Counted from the first letter of the stretch, positions 20,423 to 31,835 are shown. The stretch is 64,000 nt of DNA from Isoetes taiwanensis (GCA_021234155.1 JAJEKV010000343.1:233012-297011); one strand, 5' to 3'. Program-made: numbers and translations. The notes: generated by a model not told the origin, from the letters alone.

Positions 20423-21596
20423 TTTTTTTTTTGAAGGACGACAAACTTTATTGAAACTCCAAGCCAAAAGCAAAATACAAATGCAGAGGCGGGAATAAAG
20501 TCTCAGAGGATAATCATGATCCACTGAGTAGAACCACCAGCCTATGCATAAGACAACACACTCAAATAGGACTTAAATATCAATTGTCGCTTGGCAGGAG
20601 CAAGCGAAGAGCAATGGTAAGCCTTAACAATTCTAGCTTGTGCGTCCTGGAGGACAATTGCAGGAGGAATATCCAAACCCTGAAAGATAGACAATCTTCT
20701 GTGCTTCCAGATGGACCACAACAACCATCCTGATGCTAAATGAAATGCTTGGCTCCACAACTTATTCCAAGTATCCGGATAAATAGCCAGAAGCACTTGC
20801 TGACTTGTCAATGTCACATGAAAAAGAGAAAGCAGCCAAGACCAAACAGGCTGGAGATGAACACATAAAAAGAAACAATGCTCAATGGTCTCGTCCCTTT
20901 GCTTTCACAGTGGGCAGAGTGCTGACACTCGAGGATCAAATCTGTGGACAAGCACGTTCACACGAGGGCATCTGTGAAGAATCTGCCTCCAAAGCACAAC
21001 CACCTTAGGATGGAGTAGTTTATCCCAAGCCCAAGTCCACATACATCTCCAATTAGGAGGTGAAAGGTGAAGGGACCACCTAGTGGATGGCGGAAGGATA
21101 TCACTATTGACAAGCAGCCTATACATAGAATTCACAAGCCTATGCTCATGAATACTCTGGTGGGAAACCCACATGCATCCTTCAATAGCCTCTGGAGCAA
21201 CCAATGGCAGAGTACTAGCAACCTTTTGCCAAATAGGTCTGTCCCATCGAGACAATGAGAATTTTGTTTGAAAGATTTGCCATGTCGCTAACTGGCCAGA
21301 ATCATACCATGCCGCAACTATCAAGATTCCTGCTAACCTCCAGCGCCGTTGAGTTAATGGATGAACCGAGGCACAAAGTGGAAGATTATTTTCCACAGGT
21401 ATCCACCAACAAGGGGCACTCAGCTGATGACATGCAACAAGATCAATCCGAAAATAAGGTCCTTATTGTCTCCCATGACTCCAGCAAGCCTTTCAAAAAA
21501 GGAGAGGCATTAGGAAAAGCGCGCAACTGATAAAAGAGACTCCAAGGAAGAAGCGGTTTTAATGAAGCTTTCCCAAAAGGAATACAATGTGCAAGT
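20423..21596 (-). mobile_element. 5'-truncated L1-type LINE with poly(A) and target-site duplication
   Basis: The minus strand ends with CAATAAAGTTTGTCGTCCTTC and an A-tract (plus-strand T run, 20421-20432). Both edges carry TACAGATGTT (20413-20422 and 21597-21606), a 10-bp target-site duplication. The body translates in pieces to the C-terminal L1 ORF2 region: a zf-RVT-like domain (VVLWRQILHRCPRVNVLVHR, then CPLC at about 20908) and a WLLWSIWKHRRLSIFQ segment. At least two frame breaks are present. It was truncated upstream of this region during insertion. Confidence 0.85.
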
Positions 21597-21826
21597 TACA
21601 GATGTTGGCTAATGTACCTGCCGGGAGCTTATCGCCGGGATTAAAAAACCCCGCCCTTTTGGGTTTTCGAGGAAAAACCCTAGCGATAAAATCTCGGCAA
21701 GGGGCTTGGACAACGCAGGGCTGCTAAACGTTCCCACAAAAAAACCCACGCTCCACAGAGAATACCGAAGTCGCGCATCACCTTTGGACCTGCACATCAC
21801 CAACAGAAAAACCAATAGAGAAAAAA

Positions 21827-21925
21827 CCTCGAAAAGCGAGGGGCTGGTCACGCGTGCCACGCGACAAAAAACAACATTTACACCTCGAAAAAGCGAGGGG
21901 CTGGTCACGCGTGCCACGGGACAAT
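21827..21925. repeat. Tandem 42-bp repeat
   Basis: CCTCGAAAAGCGAGGGGCTG followed by GTCACGCGTGCCACG occurs at 21827 and again at 21884 (with one extra A). Each copy contains the small stem CCTCG/CGAGG. It sits in a GC-rich patch (21610-21925) without a recognised gene. Confidence 0.75.
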
Positions 21926-21977
21926 TATAACAAATATGAACATATAAATAACAATTTTAAGGGGGGGAAGGGTGGGA

Positions 21978-22442
21978 GCCATGGATACTGCTGAGAGATG
22001 AGAAAGCGTCGATGAAACGTCGATGAAGAACTCTGCAATAAGTAGCGATCCCCAACCTGATGAACGGCCTAAAAATACATGCGATGCATGCATGCTTGTC
22101 TTGTGCAAGAATGTCGATTTCGCTACGCGAATCGATGACATTCTTACACTGTGACTCGCATGAAACCAACAACATCCCGATACCAGAGAACTTCAAATAC
22201 TAGATCCGAGGAAAAAGGTTAAAGATTGTCCTATGCTGGACAAAAGGGCAAAGATATCCGCATGAGATCAAAGAATAGAAGCCATGGATACTGCTGAGAG
22301 ATGAGAAAGCGCCGATGAAATGTCGATGAAGAACTCTGCAATAAGTAGCGATCCCCAACCTGATGAACGGCCTAAAAATGCATGCAATGCATGCATGCTC
22401 ATCTTGTGCAAGAATGTCGATTTGCGAAGCGAATCGATGATA
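21978..22442. repeat. Direct duplication, ~160 bp
   Basis: 21978-22140 and 22283-22442 are about 95 percent alike (GCCATGGATACTGCTGAGAG ... GTGCAAGAATGTCGATTT). The second copy abuts a copia gag remnant on the minus strand. The segment between them (22141-22282) shares a CGCATGAAACCAACAACATC stretch with 20250-20275. Confidence 0.8.
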
Positions 22443-22640
22443 TAGTATGATTCGAATCACTTGGAATTCTTCTGGCATGGTCTCCAGCAATATGATAACT
22501 TGTTTTAGTGGCACGATCTCGCCAGCAGTAGACAGTCCATCCATCAAAGATTTGAATTTGTCAAAGTGAGAATCAAATGTATTAGTCAAAGAATAATGAA
22601 GATTAGCAATATCATTACGAAGACTATACATTTCATACAC
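22430..22640 (-). pseudogene. Copia gag (UBN2-like) fragment
   Basis: The minus strand reads MYEMYSLRNDIANLHYSLTN followed by FDKFKSLMDGLSTAGEIVPL and ILLETMPEEFQVI. That is the pattern of the copia capsid/UBN2 domain (a short helix, then ...FxxLxxxLxxxGxxxxxxxxxxxLLxxLPxxY). Only about 70 residues remain; neighbouring sequence is unrelated. Confidence 0.65.
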
Positions 22641-23002
22641 AATTTTCTATCTTAAACCTTATTAAGATAACTTCAAATCTCATCAAAAGATTGGAGATCT
22701 CTAACATCCATTAATCCATTAATATGGACTCTTTTAGTGCATAAAGTATGAAAGAACGAGCCACTTTTTCTTTTTTTCATGTCAATCATCAAAAATTTTT
22801 ATCCAAGTACTCTATTGTGCTCCGCTAATAACCAATGCTCTAGTTTTTTACAAAGGTTGTGCTAGAACTAGGATCTTACTAGTTACACGATCGAAAAGCT
22901 TATTGCTTTTCGATACTAGCTCCACCCTTTTGCTTGTTAGACCATGTGAAAGTAGCAGTGGAAGAAGGCACATATACCAAAGAGGAATCAGACATAAAGG
23001 TT

Positions 23003-23494
23003 TCAATTTTGTCTTTTTAAGCTGGACATATTAATTTTGTTGCCAAGCTTCATATTCCAGGATGGAGTGTTGTTAAAATCACCAACAACAATCCAATCAG
23101 TAGTAGACTTGCTAAAGATCCAAGAACTGATCTCAGTCCACAGAGATTCCCTTTCTTTAGGATTGGTAGAAGCATAAACATTCACAACACCAAAAATGGA
23201 GTCTTCAATTGTGTAAATAACAGCCTGCCACATCTTGGAAGGGGAATTGAAAAACGAAATATGTTTAATGTTTCTCCATATAATGGCAAGACCACCACCT
23301 GTACTACTAGCTTCAATCCAAGTAGATGAAGCTCTAGGGTAAATCCAATCACCAAGATTTGAAGCTTCAAACTTTGGGAGCTTAACTTCCTGGAGAAGGA
23401 TAATGTCAGCATTATAGTTTCTAATTTGAGAGATAACTCTCCTTCTTTTGAGAGGGCCTTTGATACCCCTAACATTCCAAGAAAGGATCTTCAT
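23003..23494 (-). pseudogene. L1-type LINE ORF2 start: apurinic endonuclease domain
   Basis: Starts MKILSWNVRGIKGPLKRRRV, the classic start of a plant L1 ORF2. It continues with LLQEVKLPKFE (catalytic Glu) and ends near VVGDFNNTPSWNMKLG (the GDFN motif of the endonuclease). The reverse transcriptase is missing after residue ~150, where the reading turns into unrelated sequence at about 23000. It is the 5' half of an element whose ORF1 lies at 24252-25948. Confidence 0.88.
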
Positions 23495-24251
23495 AAGAGG
23501 ATCAACGCCAAAGACGGCAAAAGATAAAGAGAAAAGAAGTAAAGAAGATCAAACTCTGGCAGATCTTCTTTTCTCCTTCCCCTTTTTAATTTTACGTCTA
23601 GTATTGGTAGCAGGTGTATTGTTCAGATTAGTGAGATCTATTAAAGATAAATCAACTCTTTTAACCTTGACCTTCCTACTAGAAGGCAGAGATATAGCCT
23701 TCTTGCTCATATCAAAAGAAGGAGGGTTGTCAGACAAGAAATCATCCTTTTCTCGGTTTTTTATCCACTTCACAATCATTATCATCTAAAATCCCTCCGG
23801 GAACAAACTCAAACATTTTGTTTTCACACAGAGGAGAAGTAGAAAGGACATTTAAATTTATGTTTTTATCTTTATTACAAACAGAACTAACTTGAATTCG
23901 CCTTGAGAGGGTAGAGTCATGACATGTGAGGTTTGTGCCAGCTCCAGTGTGCTCCTTGAACACATTATACTATATCATCATCCATCAAACTCATTGAACA
24001 CTAAACAATTTGCTGTGAATCCAACTTCAACCCCTCCTGTAATGAAGTTAATTGCTCTGCAATCTCTGTGGAAATAATACAAGGTGAAGAATTGTCTATT
24101 TTAATTATTGGGGAAAGATCAACGAGAGTAGTTTGTATATTGCAGATTTGGCAATAGGAGAAAAGCTTGGTACAAGTAATTGCTTGGATGTAGGAAGGTG
24201 ATTGCTCAACATTAAGTCATCATCAAGATCAGAGTTAAGGTCAGCTGATAC

Positions 24252-25948
24252 CTAGAATTGGTTAGAATTACCAATTATTTGACCCTCCTCCATCTGTTCA
24301 TCATGTTGCATTAGAACAGTAGTAGTAGCTTCCTTTGAGGAATGGCCATAATTTATAACTTGTGCATTAGCCTCTTTGCCAATTTCACCATGAACATCTT
24401 CATTTAAGGTAGCAGCACTTGGTGGTGGAGCAGGGACAACTTCCACAATGGTATTTGATGGATTCATTTCACAATCATTGGCATAGTCCTCATTATTGAT
24501 ATATTCAGCTTGCTTCACCACTTTCTCTGAATAATGTTTGCTTTTCTTGCCTAATAAATCACGATTACCCTTGTATTGGTTTGAAAAGTCAAGTAGAGAA
24601 TCAGTTCTGCTGGATAAACCTTTAGCATCCAAAATAATTTTATTCAGAGTGTCATGAAGATCCTTGACCTTATCTTTGTTAGCAACTAAATTCCCTTTGT
24701 TTGAGCTGCCTTCATGATTCTGTAATACTTTAATCACTTGAGAGGTATTTCTGTCTCTGTCATATATCTACTTTTTTTTATTACTTTCCTTATTTTGGAC
24801 TGCCCTGTCTCTTTGAGCCTGTGCTTCTCTCATTATTTTCTTTCTTTGAATTCTTTTGTAACTGCCATTGACCTTAGTCCAAATAAAGTTGTTATCTTTA
24901 GATATAATACCTGATTCAGTTGATCCAGCATTATCCTTGTTAACCTTGTAAGAGACCTGGTCAATGACTGTACCATTTGAATTACGAATCAAATGTTGAT
25001 TATTGAATTCTTGACCAGCGTTGTTGACTTGATGGTTGACCTGCTGTTTGACTTGGCAATCCTCATTTTTTATGACCATGTTGACTAACCACCTGATAAG
25101 GATTAACCATTTTTTCCTTGTAGTTTTCATACCAGAACTGTCTGGCCATACAAATTTGGCAATGAGGTGGCAATCCAGACCATCTTAATGATAGATAAGA
25201 TCTCTGTCCAAAAATATCATGAAAGGAAATTTGCAAAGGAATGTCTTTTTAGAGATCAGCTGAATGAAAGAGGGGATGGGTGCGTAAGGAGAATATTCAG
25301 TTGAAATATAGGAGCCAATTGAATCAAAAAGAAGTTTAAGGCAATCCTCATTCCAGTAGATGGGATTTAGGCCATCGAGAGTTGTAGACGCAACACAGAG
25401 TTTGTCCAGTTAAGGGGATTGAAGCCAATATACAGCATTAATCAAAATGCCTTTGTGAAGATTCAAGCAAAAGGACCAAAGTTTATCCAATTTGATCCCA
25501 TGTTTGTTTACTTTCACAATTACAGCAGAGTCTTGAAAAGTATTTAATTTAGCATGCACTGAAGGGAGATTCAAGAAAATATCATTGAAAAGTTCGCGCT
25601 TTTTTGCTCCAAATGGGGGTTTGAATGATTGGTGATTTCCAAGAGTCTTGTTTAAAGAATCATCTGAATGCTTTTCCTGGGTCGATCTAACCTCTCCATA
25701 AAGCAACAGAACATTTGTGACGGGATCCAAAACTGGCAATTGACCACGATAATCCGGAGCTTTTGAGTAATTATCCCAGACTGCCCACCCAATGAGTTAG
25801 CAAAATTACCAAAGAAAATGAAATCCTTAGGATTTTCATGATAAGATCTTAACTGTTGAAGAAGTTTAGGACGATCAGAGGGCGCAAGATCAGCAAAAGC
25901 GTGAAGAAAGGATAAAAATTTAGGGTAATCCTCTCTTTTAAATTCCAT
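24252..25948 (-). pseudogene. L1-type LINE ORF1, broken
   Basis: Several minus-strand frames (25652-25948, 25410-25739, 24768-25130, 24252-24737) lie in the position of ORF1 upstream of the endonuclease. The first reads MEFKREDYPKFLSFLHAFAD...; a middle part (KLDKLWSFCLNLHKGILINA) resembles the gag-like ORF1 of plant L1s. The C-terminal half is rich in Asn, Lys and Gln. Stops and frameshifts separate the parts. ORF1 proteins bind LINE RNA; this one cannot be made intact. Confidence 0.65.
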
Positions 25949-26152
25949 AACAAAAGAACCAGTTGAAAACTACAAAAGCACGAGAAAAATGGATGTGGCG
26001 CATGAGAGAATATCAAAAGGCAAAGGCAAAGACAAAGAAGAGGAAAAACAGGGGACCTATCTATGATTAAGACAATGGAAAGCTACCGAAGCCAAATTGC
26101 ATAAATTCAAGACACATGTTGCATAAAAACCATTCCGGGTTACAGATAGAGT

Positions 26153-26449
26153 TCATTGCTCAGAATACACTTTGACCAGAATTTTCACATCCGTCCAATC
26201 ACAATGCACACTAAATATGCCAGAAGCTGCAATTTCTTTGTTTCCAACAAATTCTTGAAGCCAAGAATCAACGATTTCAGTATCAAATTCCTCAGAACTC
26301 GGCAAGAAGGAATATTCTGGTGTGAATAGCTCTTCAGGAAAGAACTGATTAGAGATTAGAGAGTTCCACAGTTCTAAAGGTGATCCTTGCAAAAAACCAC
26401 AAGCTAGCCTCGAGTTATGCTTGATAATTGTAAAGATTCTGATATCCAT
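26153..26449 (-). CDS. ORF A, 98-residue unknown protein (complete copy)
   Basis: An open frame from ATG 26449 encoding MDIRIFTIIKHNSRLACGFL..., with FFPEELFTPEYSFLPSSEEF and IVDSWLQEFVGN, ending SGIFSVHCDWTDVKILVKVY SEQ. It is acidic, with no signal peptide or membrane segment. By hand it aligns along its length with the C-terminal ~100 residues of ORF C: xRxFxxxIK..., CGFLQGS against CGWIQGS, FFPEEL against FLPKSL, SGIFSV against VGIFKV. This is the only copy with the original C-terminus, which lies left of the duplication breakpoint at 26226. A 16-bp palindrome with a bZIP-type ACGT core precedes the start. Family unknown. Confidence 0.6.
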   Translation of the reverse strand: MDIRIFTIIKHNSRLACGFLQGSPLELWNSLISNQFFPEELFTPEYSFLPSSEEFDTEIVDSWLQEFVGNKEIAASGIFSVHCDWTDVKILVKVYSEQ

Positions 26450-26455
26450 CTGAAG

Positions 26456-26471
26456 TTTCTGACGTCAGAAA
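26456..26471. promoter_or_regulatory. Palindromic TGACGTCA (bZIP-type) site
   Basis: TTTCTGACGTCAGAAA is a perfect 16-bp palindrome centred on TGACGTCA, the CRE/TGA-factor core bound by plant bZIP proteins. It ends 7 bp upstream of the ORF A ATG. It is conserved in unit 2 (32824-32839) and altered in units 3 and 4. A function is inferred only from the core motif. Confidence 0.5.
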
Positions 26472-26894
26472 TCATGAGGAATGCAAGCCCCTACAAGGCT
26501 AGCATGATTGATCCACAAATTTGGCTCCAAACCTTTAGGAAATCAGCAGAATTCACCAAGAATTGGGTTTGTATCGAATAGGACAAATAAATCAAGAAAA
26601 AGGCGACATTGCTGACGTGTCCCACCTCTTAGACTTTTCGTCGCCAGCTTCATTTAGGATTCCCGAACGGGGATTTTGTCGACGTACTCTCTCAAGAGAA
26701 GTCTCGAGGCCATGTCCGCCCATGATGGGGGGAACTGTGTGTCTTGCCCATTGACATGCATATCGATGGGATAGGTCGAAGGGATGCAAGGCTCGTCTGA
26801 TTCCTCTATCACTGGGGTGGCCATGGCAACAGGAAGGATGGCCAAAGGATTGTAGAAGGCTCAACTAAATTGAAAGATGGCAATAAACATAAAT

Positions 26895-27003
26895 GATGCC
26901 CCCTCGGTGGTTAGTACCGATTGGAGTTTTGGGGGTTTAATCCTCCGTGTGTGTGTGTGGAGGGAGGGAGGGAGGGAGGGAGGGAGGGGGTTGGATTCCC
27001 ACT
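26895..27003 (+). mobile_element. tRNA-derived SINE-like head split by microsatellite (unit 1)
   Basis: An A-box-like GGTGGTTAGTACCGA (26906-26920) and a B-box-like GGTTGGATTCC (26989-26999) are separated by a (TG)n(GGGA)n microsatellite. The unit-2 copy is better: GGTTAGCACGGTGG (33281-33294) and a perfect GGTTCGATTCC (33376-33386). Copies in unit 3 (39686-39789) and unit 4 (46041-46142) are there by array duplication. It resembles the tRNA head of a plant SINE, but the A-B spacing (about 70-80 bp) is longer than in tRNAs. Confidence 0.45.
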
Positions 27004-27756
27004 ATTGTCGGAATTCTTTTGGGATGCATGTGGATTGAAGAAAGGAGGACACTCAAAGAGAAGTTTGGGACTGGCTGTGGGCCTTCACTGGAGCCAAATG
27101 GTGTTGTGGCGCTATTTGAGCAGGCAGACCTCGACTTGAAGAAGACTTTTCCCCTGGAAAAGTCAAAGTTCTAGGTCAAATGGACAGACTTTCAGTCTAT
27201 GGTCAAAGTCAAGGGAAACCGAAGGGGGACATTTTATTGTGACTTGCCATACTAATAATTGTGAAGAGACATTTTCTACTTGCGAAATGGCATTTGCAAT
27301 TCTAGAGACATTTTATTCTGACTCATCATACCAATAATTGTGAAGAGACATTTTCTACTTGCCAAATGGCATTTGCAATTCTAGAGACATTTTATTGTGA
27401 CACCATCTCAACATATATAATGCAGTCCCCATTTCTGTTTGATAGTATTATTTTTTTCCCAGCAAGAAATTTGGGGGCGACACGTGGAGGTCTTTCTAAA
27501 GCGGATCAATTAAAAGGGAAGGCTAGGATCAATTAAAAGGGAAGGCTAGGGACGTAAATTGCATTTTTGGCCTAAATGATTCTTTGCATCTTATAATTAA
27601 TAACTGAACGATTATGAGACAGAAATGGCGGCTACAACCTTCTTCTACCTGGTCGGATGTGGTAGTGGCTGCGATTGGATGCGATGGGAGCCCTGTACAG
27701 ATCTTAGGGAAATATATGGATCCTTGATTGAATGATTGAATGATGGACAACGTCTC

Positions 27757-27763
27757 TATAAAA
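27757..27763 (+). promoter_or_regulatory. TATA box of ORF B (unit 1)
   Basis: TATAAAA in the context CTCTATAAAACCC, 33-39 bp upstream of the candidate ATG 27796. The same box and spacing occur in unit 2 (34143-34149) and unit 3 (about 40542-40548). Confidence 0.55.
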
Positions 27764-27795
27764 CCCAGCAACAGATGGGCTCCTTGTTGTGTGCT

Positions 27796-28330
27796 ATGGC
27801 TTCAAAGAAGCAAAAATTCCATGAGACCATCTCTGGTCCTCTGGATGATCATCTTCCATTGCCTAAGAGGATCAGGATCGACATACTAGTGTTGGTTGAT
27901 AGTAGGATTTTGCATGATGGTGAACAGGGGATTCATGACATTGGCGGTATGGAGGTGGCTAACACTGCAAAAATGGGTGATGGGTCTGATACCTTCGGTT
28001 CTGTCGTGTGATGGCTTGGATTTGCCTCAGTTCGAGTTTGCTTTGCCTGAGAATGAAGATTTCTTTGAATTAGACTGCTTTTTTTTTGGCTTACTCGGAG
28101 ATCTAGAAGAAAATACTGAAGTTGGACCATCATTTGAACTGACCAACACTCTGGTGGAAGAGGACCCTGAGCTTGCTATTCTGCCATACATATTTGGGTT
28201 TGATAACACGTTTGTTTGCAAGAGCTGTCTTTGTTTTGTTACGGAGGGGGAGGTCGATGAATTTGGACGGTGTAAGTCCTGCCTTAAGAACTCGTCGGAT
28301 GAAAGCTTCTTGTGGTTTATGGAACAATGA
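27796..28330 (+). pseudogene. ORF B, unit 1 copy (14-bp deletion)
   Basis: Same protein as the intact copy at 34182-34727, but about 14 bp are missing after 27998 (GGTTCTG joined to TCGTGTG), shifting the frame. The N-terminal part runs to a stop at 28009-28011. The C-terminal CxxC part (CKSCLCFVTEGEVDEFGRCK) stays open in another frame to 28330. This deletion lies in clean sequence and seems real. Confidence 0.6.
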
Positions 28331-28603
28331 AGGTTTGTGAACATTGCATGTTTGTGAATTTGCAATTACATGGCTCAATTGGAAGTTTAACTCTTCTAGA
28401 TACCTATTTGCAACCCCCTAAACATTGGCTTCGTTGTGCAGGTTGTCGCTATTTGAGCTTGGACAATGCTTCTTGATCATGGTTTTCTATAACAGTGGGT
28501 GTTTTGCAGTAGTAAAAGGTGTTTTTGTACATTGATTTTTTGTTGTTACTCTAAATATGGCGATTACAGTGATAGGAGGGCAGCATGGGACTGCAATGAA
28601 TCT

Positions 28604-29362
28604 CTAATAACCTGCATGTATAACTAAAATGCGGCTACTTGATGTACATTCTCGGCAGTTGTAAAAAATCTTTGAAAAATGCAACTCTTGGCGGTGTTTT
28701 GCTGATGTTATACCTGCCAATTAAGACAACAAATTATTGAATCCCAAGAACACATTGATCCCCAAAAGGAGATGTTGATATGGGCCTGTCTTACTTACCT
28801 GTCGGAATTCAACGTCCTGAAACGCACAAGCTCTACCCCACTTGGTATATTCAAGTCCATCAGTACCTTTTCTTTCGCAAATTGCAACATGATAAGGTGT
28901 TATTGGTTCAAAATATTGTTGTCCCTACTCGAACAGATGTGCCAGAGTGTATACTCTAAAACCTTCTTAATTTCACCTGTGATCGAAGCCAATTGGGAAC
29001 TATGCCCTTTGCATATCCCTCCGGAACCAATGGCTGAGAATACACAGTGAAACCTCTGTTCCTGGTCAATTTCTAATGCACAATATTGCAAATCCTGCAG
29101 TTAAATTCATTTTCAACATATATTTTTCTTCTTTGTATTTGTTTCATAGCAAAGTTGTGTAAGCTAACACCATTGGGCCATTGGCATGAATTGTAAATCT
29201 TCAAGTGAATTGGGCGAAAAATATTACAGCATCTAGGAAGTCATTTTATCAATCTTTTATGCTGGTTTATCTTCTCATTTTCCAGTTGTACAGTTCATGT
29301 TGTGCTCTCTCATCTCATTCATGTTGTGCTCTCTCATCTCATCATCATCTGCCTTTAATCGA
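28604..29362 (-). other. Minus-strand exon-like cluster, unknown gene
   Basis: Segments with protein-like composition lie between candidate splice sites on the minus strand. The first (29291-29362, after TTTTGACAG) reads RLKADDDEMREHNMNEMREH. The second (28799-29094) follows CTGCAG and ends CAG/GTAAGT; it reads LQYCALEIDQEQRFHCVFSA... and, after a frame change, YHVAICERKGTDGLEYTKWG. The last is a short terminal piece (28604-28713). In unit 1 a TAG stands where unit 4 has an open codon near FERGQQYFEPI. It looks like a decayed multi-exon host gene trapped in the array; family not recognised. Confidence 0.35.
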
Positions 29363-30352
29363 CTGTCAAAAATAAATTTTACAGGGACTTGGTTTATGAA
29401 AACATGTGCATGGACTTGAAACCCTTTTTAAAGAATATTTTTCTTCCTTGTTAGTGGCCTTAAGGCACGAGGCTAGATAACACATTTAACACTAGCAGAT
29501 TAGTTTTTTACAAAGGCTTTAACTTTAAAGATTACATGTGCAGGTTTAGAAATGAAAGGAACAATTGTGCAGTTAATATGGTCAGTGAGCTTTGTCTTAA
29601 TATTACGTATATCAAGTGCATACGACTGCAAATTGTCAGATATAGCAGTCTGACTTTTATTTTGTAGCCAAATTTCCTATGGGAATGTTAAGCTTAAAAG
29701 ACTGGAAAGTGTAGGTTCTGGCAAAAGTCAATGCTATTTATGCCTTCCTATTCTGTTAATCTTCTTCGCATGAAGATAAAGAGAGATGTCTCTGCAATTT
29801 CTTCCTGTCAAAATTAGAAACCCTCCAAATCTTGAGCATTAAGATTTTTAAACATTGCACCTTAGTTTGCTTTTCTATTCTTCAGATGTGTGCATAGTAA
29901 GCCGAATGTGTCACTGCATAATATTGAATTTTTTTGCTTTTTTGCTTTTTTGCGTAACTTAGTTTGGAATCATCCAAAGATGAGCTCATTTGCTTGTTAG
30001 CCTTCAGATCACTCCTCTGCATGAAGTTCACCCTTTTATGCCAATTATGGCGCACTTTATTACTTTCTTCATTGGAAAGTTTTTGCCCTTGAAAAGATGA
30101 AGGATATTGATATCATTATTTACTACCAGTTGAAGGGTTTATAGAGTTTCATTGAGGAGAATGGTAACAAGTGATTCACATAACATAGTCCTTTGCTCTT
30201 AGAGAAAAAAGCACGAGAAAAGCAGGGATGGATAGCATGTTATGCTTTATCCGGTGCGATGGGACTACAGGGCATATTCCCAGAGCTTTAGTTCCAACTA
30301 TTAGGAGGACAAAAAGAATGACTACATGCAATGAGTGTTGGGCTGCTTCTTT

Positions 30353-30990
30353 ACAAATGACAACTTGAACATGCATCTTCTTCAAGTTTATGCACATGCC
30401 AAAAAAAGCAAGTTCTTATTCTACATCAGTGAATTGGAAATGGCAGTGTAAACATCAAATAAATGATGCCAGATAATGCTATTGTGACCAATAGAAATAC
30501 CTTTGTTCTTTATGATGTTGCTCAGTTCACAGAACTTTTATGTTTTCTACATTGCTCAAAATGCAAAACGGTAACATCTATGCTCACAATATGAGAGCCT
30601 GTATTCATTAAAAGACCCAGCTCATTGCAACTGCCAAGCCACAGTTCAGAAGAATTTGAAAGATCTGAAAAAGTTAGCTGATCCTCATGCAAATAGGAAA
30701 CTAACCATCTTATCTGTTATTATAATGCATAAACTGCTTCTTTTCAAATGATAACTTGAACATGCATCTTCTTCAAGCTCATGCACATGCCAAAAAGCAA
30801 GTTCATATTCTACATCAATGAATTGGAAATGGCAGTGTAAATGTTAAATAAATGATGCCAGATAATGCTACCGTAACCAATAGAAATACCTTTGTTCTTT
30901 ATGATGTCCCTCAGTTCACAGAACTTTTATGTTTTCTACATTGCTGAAAATGCAAAACAGTAACATCTATGCTCACGATCTGAGAGCCTG
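30353..30990. repeat. Internal direct repeat of the unit, ~240 bp
   Basis: 30353-30620 and 30748-30990 share long identical stretches (CTTGAACATGCATCTTCTTC; ATAGAAATACCTTTGTTCTT; ACTTTTATGTTTTCTACATT). No ORF. Both copies recur in units 2 and 3. Confidence 0.8.
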
Positions 30991-31148
30991 CATTCATTAC
31001 CCAGTTCATTGCAACTGCCAACACAGCTGATTGGGAAGCATGCGTCCAGTTAATTGGGAAGCATGTGTCCGGTTAATTGGGAAGCATATGTCCTTCCCAG
31101 CATGAGAAATAACTGAAACTTTCTATTAACGATGAGAAGAAACTCACC

Positions 31149-31460
31149 TCATACTCCCAGGTAAGCTAAAGCAGTTGCATTGTACTCAGCGCATGGCCTA
31201 TCCACTGAAGGGGCCGCAAGAAGCCATACCACCGTTTCATTCACACCAATTGTTGTGCCGTAAGGAAACAAATCACTGAGATGGAAAGAAACACCCGTAC
31301 CATGGGTTCTCTCATTTAATTGCTCTTGGCAATCATCCGTTCTTAGCAAGAGCTTCCGGATACTGGGTTTGGGTCTACAGACATTGAGTGTTAATGGGCT
31401 AAATTTTTCAATGGTCATAGCTATGCCATCACGGCCCCTTGTCCGCCAAACGCAGAGAAA
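31149..31460 (-). other. Minus-strand exon-like ORF D (unit 1)
   Basis: After a candidate acceptor (CAGCTGACAG, ending at 31461) the frame is open: FLCVWRTRGRDGIAMTIEKF, then LLLRTDDCQEQLNERTHGTG, VSFHLSDLFPYGTTIGVNET and NATALAYLGV before TGA. A good donor (GAG/GTGAGT) overlaps the stop, and an alternative GTATGA donor lies just before it. Unit 2 (37546-37899) keeps the frame with a longer N-terminus but altered C-terminus. It could be an exon of the same gene as 28604-29362 or a separate small gene. Not recognised. Confidence 0.4.
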
Positions 31461-31694
31461 CTGTCAGCTGAACGGTATGCGAACCGCATTTATAAAGCAA
31501 CTTTTTGTAATGCAATCCGCTGGAGCATTAATAGTTAAATATGATGTCCTCCTTATTAAACGTAGATCCTTCTATATTGCCCCATATCATTATATCCAAG
31601 ATTTAGATTCCAAATTTTGCCTAAGATTTAGAATCAAGGGTATATCATCATGTGCATAGTTAATTTGAAAACGTGCCCACCCCATGCACACACA

Positions 31695-31702
31695 TATAAA
31701 TA
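31695..31702 (+). promoter_or_regulatory. TATA box of ORF C (unit 1)
   Basis: TATAAATA followed by AGGAGGCC, about 140 bp before the ORF C start. A pyrimidine-rich leader with a possible GT-AG intron (donor AAG/GTATCC near 31780, acceptor TGTATAG near 31911) follows. It is identical in unit 2 (38106-38113) and unit 3 (44462-44469). Confidence 0.6.
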
Positions 31703-31835
31703 GGAGGCCTTTTGTGCTTCAAGCACCATTCGAGCAACTCTTCTCGCGCTCATCTTTTCCGCAGCCCTTCCATTCCTAAGGTATCCATTCCAGCCTTATC
31801 CTTGCTCCTTTGTATTTTTTATATAATGCACCCCT

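Noticed and set aside
26947..27174. Gly/Arg/Glu-rich open frames (GGREGGREGG) in all array units
   Set aside because: They are translations of the (GGGA)n microsatellite, differ in length between copies and have no support as proteins.
30353..30990. Possible CRISPR-like or regularly spaced repeat
   Set aside because: It is a two-copy ~240 bp direct repeat without spacers; no CRISPR feature exists in the window.
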